Shown piece by piece: positions 62,252-64,000 of a DNA stretch of 64,000 bases. The notes under the pieces are model-generated. The model searched no databases. It was not told the DNA's origin and saw nothing but the letters and a program-made list of their open reading frames with translations. The position numbers and the translations under genes were made by a program. The first letter of the stretch is position 1. Each line of letters begins with the position of its first letter. This DNA is from Alviniconcha marisindica. Its lineage: Eukaryota > Mollusca > Gastropoda > Provannidae. The DNA lies in the NCBI GenBank assembly GCA_018857735.1, contig JABMCL010003486.1:781501-845500 (forward strand). Reading direction: 5' to 3'.

Positions 62252-62680
62252 CACAAGGATGTAGCCCAAGCTCAACATAACACATGCAGTTCAGTACTCT
62301 GTGTACACAAGCATTGCAATTGTGAGGCAGTAAAGACCTCATGGCAACCTGTGCAAGTCTCAGCCTTCAAGTGGTGTTCTATTCTAGTGATGACGTTCAA
62401 ATGTGAAGTTGTGTGTCCCAAACAGTGTCTCTGCTGCTGCAACAGCATCAAGTGTCTTCTTACAGTATCACCTTCTGACAGGATCCAGTAACCAGAACTC
62501 TCTGTTGCTAATCATTCCACAGGAAAAGATGGTAGAACGCGGCGGGCTCTCCCTGCGCTTGAGAGTGGTATTTGTCCTTTTTCTCTCTTCTGCTTTGCCC
62601 CAGTTTACAAAATAACTTTGTGTGTGTGAAAGGAATTCTTTTGGGTTACAGAAAAACAGTAGAGGATGTAGGCAGTTGCA

Positions 62681-62686
62681 AATAAA
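62681..62686 (+). terminator. Poly(A) signal of PPP4R3
   Basis: AATAAA in GCAAATAAATGC lies 430 nt after the stop codon and is followed by the T/GT-rich TTTTGTGTCTTTTTTTC. It is the first canonical signal after the stop. Confidence 0.65.
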
Positions 62687-62705
62687 TGCTTTAAAACCAT
62701 TTTGT

Positions 62706-64000
62706 GTCTTTTTTTCAATCATTCCAAACTTTAATTATCCATCTGAATTGTCAGTACTGAAAAAAAAATTCTCCCTCAAAACACATCCGTGACCTTTCTG
62801 ACCACGTTTTCTTATGTGACGAGAATTTTACGTTGCTTGTTGATGACTGATTTAATAACTAATCTTGGGTGGGTAATGATGAAATACCAGTATTCTAAAT
62901 ACAATGTCAGGTCAAAGTATAAATTAAAACAGGTTGAATGTTTCTAAAATGGTGTTTTGCAGACCTGTCTGCTCAGGGCATTTGTATTATTTGATCATAC
63001 AACACGATTGCCAGAAGGATAGGTAACCTACATCCATTCAGAAACTTGTCAGTACATACCTTATCACACCATGTGCTGCCTTGCAGTGTTTTGAAAAGCT
63101 TCAAAAAGTAAATACTATCTGCGTGTATTTATGGAAGATGGGATCATGCACTCACACTCAAACAGGAGACTGTACGCAAAGCATCTGGTCTGCGTGACTA
63201 AAACAGCCTGGGCTTGGCATTTGAGAATGATGATATGGAATGACTGAATTAGGCCGGATGATAACCAACTGCTGTACAGTTAAAACTGGAAACCACTGCC
63301 GTTACCCTCGTTGAATGCATTAGAGCCAAAAAGTTAAACCACATTAAGAAGTTAGGTGTCTAATATATTTTTTATTCTTGTCCAATAAGGTCTGGTAATG
63401 ATCAGAAAGTCTGTGGTTTGTCAGATCGTTGACACTGCGGATGATTGCTTTTGTGGATATCTTTGATATTTTCTAGCTGTTTGTACACTTGGCGAAAAGC
63501 CTGTTGACTGCAAGCTGATACTGTCTAGCAATTGCATGCTGAAAAAAATCTGAAACAGAAGGGAACAAGGCTCAGAATGCTCGTGCAGAATCAACACACA
63601 AGGGAGTTAATTAGTGCTCAAAAGACATCACACAAGTACAAAACCAAAAACCAGAGTTGCCTATGGTAACTTTTACCTGGAATGTGTGTAAATACAAGGT
63701 ACATAAACTCCAAGTGTTTACATGCATGCCAGGTGAGAATTATTGTGGGCAACTCAGGTCTTTGTTGTTGTACTTGCATGGCATCTTTCAAGTGCTAATT
63801 CCCTTGTGTGTCGAATTGCATGCTGAGCTTAACCAAACGTTTGTCACCCAGTGGCAAGAGTTTAATGACTCCTGAACCGAAGCCATTTCACTGGCGTATA
63901 ATACTGGCAAAGCTGGTCATTTTTATCACACTGGGGTATCTTTATCGTGTATCCTCCACATGGTGTAAAGTATGCATGAAACTGATTGCATGTTAAATAC
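62706..64000. other. Intergenic sequence, right edge
   Basis: No coding sequence recognised. It contains one family C MITE at 63550-63820. The rest is unique-looking sequence. Confidence 0.5.
63550..63820 (+). mobile_element. Family C fold-back MITE, copy 4 (both arms)
   Basis: The left arm from 63589 begins AATCAACACACAAGGGAGTT; the right arm ends at 63817 with CCCTTGTGTGTCGAATT. The arms pair over about 75 bp (GAGTTGCC with GGCAACTC at the inner edge). The core AATACAAGGTACATAAACTC is as in copy 3. The leader TGAAACAGAAGGGAACAAGG resembles the leader of copy 1. Confidence 0.8.

Overview
The window is animal nuclear DNA: short coding exons (30 to 624 nt) with canonical GT/AG borders, introns up to about 8 kb, long CA/TG/TA microsatellites, very long poly-C/poly-G runs and many small transposon relics. 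Gene content and repeat style (a 5S-rRNA-like SINE, tRNA-like SINEs, MITEs) fit a lophotrochozoan, most likely a marine gastropod mollusc. That is inference, since no species marker was seen. I found no bacterial-type operon, CRISPR array, complete rRNA gene or functional tRNA gene.

Four genes are recognised and their exons were joined by hand with matching reading phases. (1) PPP1R36-like, minus strand, 17 coding exons between 15488 and 2729, 429 aa. (2) An ABRA/STARS-like protein with a Costars domain, plus strand, terminal coding exon 17357-17862. (3) COX16, minus strand, 4 exons between 29917 and 24860, 114 aa. (4) PPP4R3 (SMEK/falafel, regulatory subunit 3 of protein phosphatase 4), plus strand, 16 coding exons from 36373 to 62251, 845 aa. 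A fifth gene, plus strand 31709-32299, encodes an unrecognised 196-aa basic protein with a presequence-like N terminus; it lies head to head with COX16.

Layout: PPP1R36 and ABRA-like are divergent, ABRA-like and COX16 are convergent, COX16 and the 196-aa gene are divergent, and the 196-aa gene and PPP4R3 are in tandem. PPP1R36, COX16 and PPP4R3A all lie on human chromosome 14q, so the cluster may be a remnant of an old metazoan linkage group.

The genes do not form a pathway: two are phosphatase regulators of different enzymes (PP1 and PP4), one is a mitochondrial assembly factor and one an actin/Rho regulator. The rest of the window is mostly repeats: two tRNA-like SINE families, a 5S-like SINE, three MITE families with recognisable inverted ends, a 1.5-kb DNA transposon with a broken zinc-finger ORF, three decayed LINE reverse-transcriptase fragments, and several minisatellites inside PPP4R3 introns. 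The most unusual observations are a decayed tandem copy of half of PPP4R3 exon 7, an orphan exon-like ORF at 20608-20759, a dated nested insertion with a 12-bp target duplication, and microsatellites that sit exactly on splice sites.
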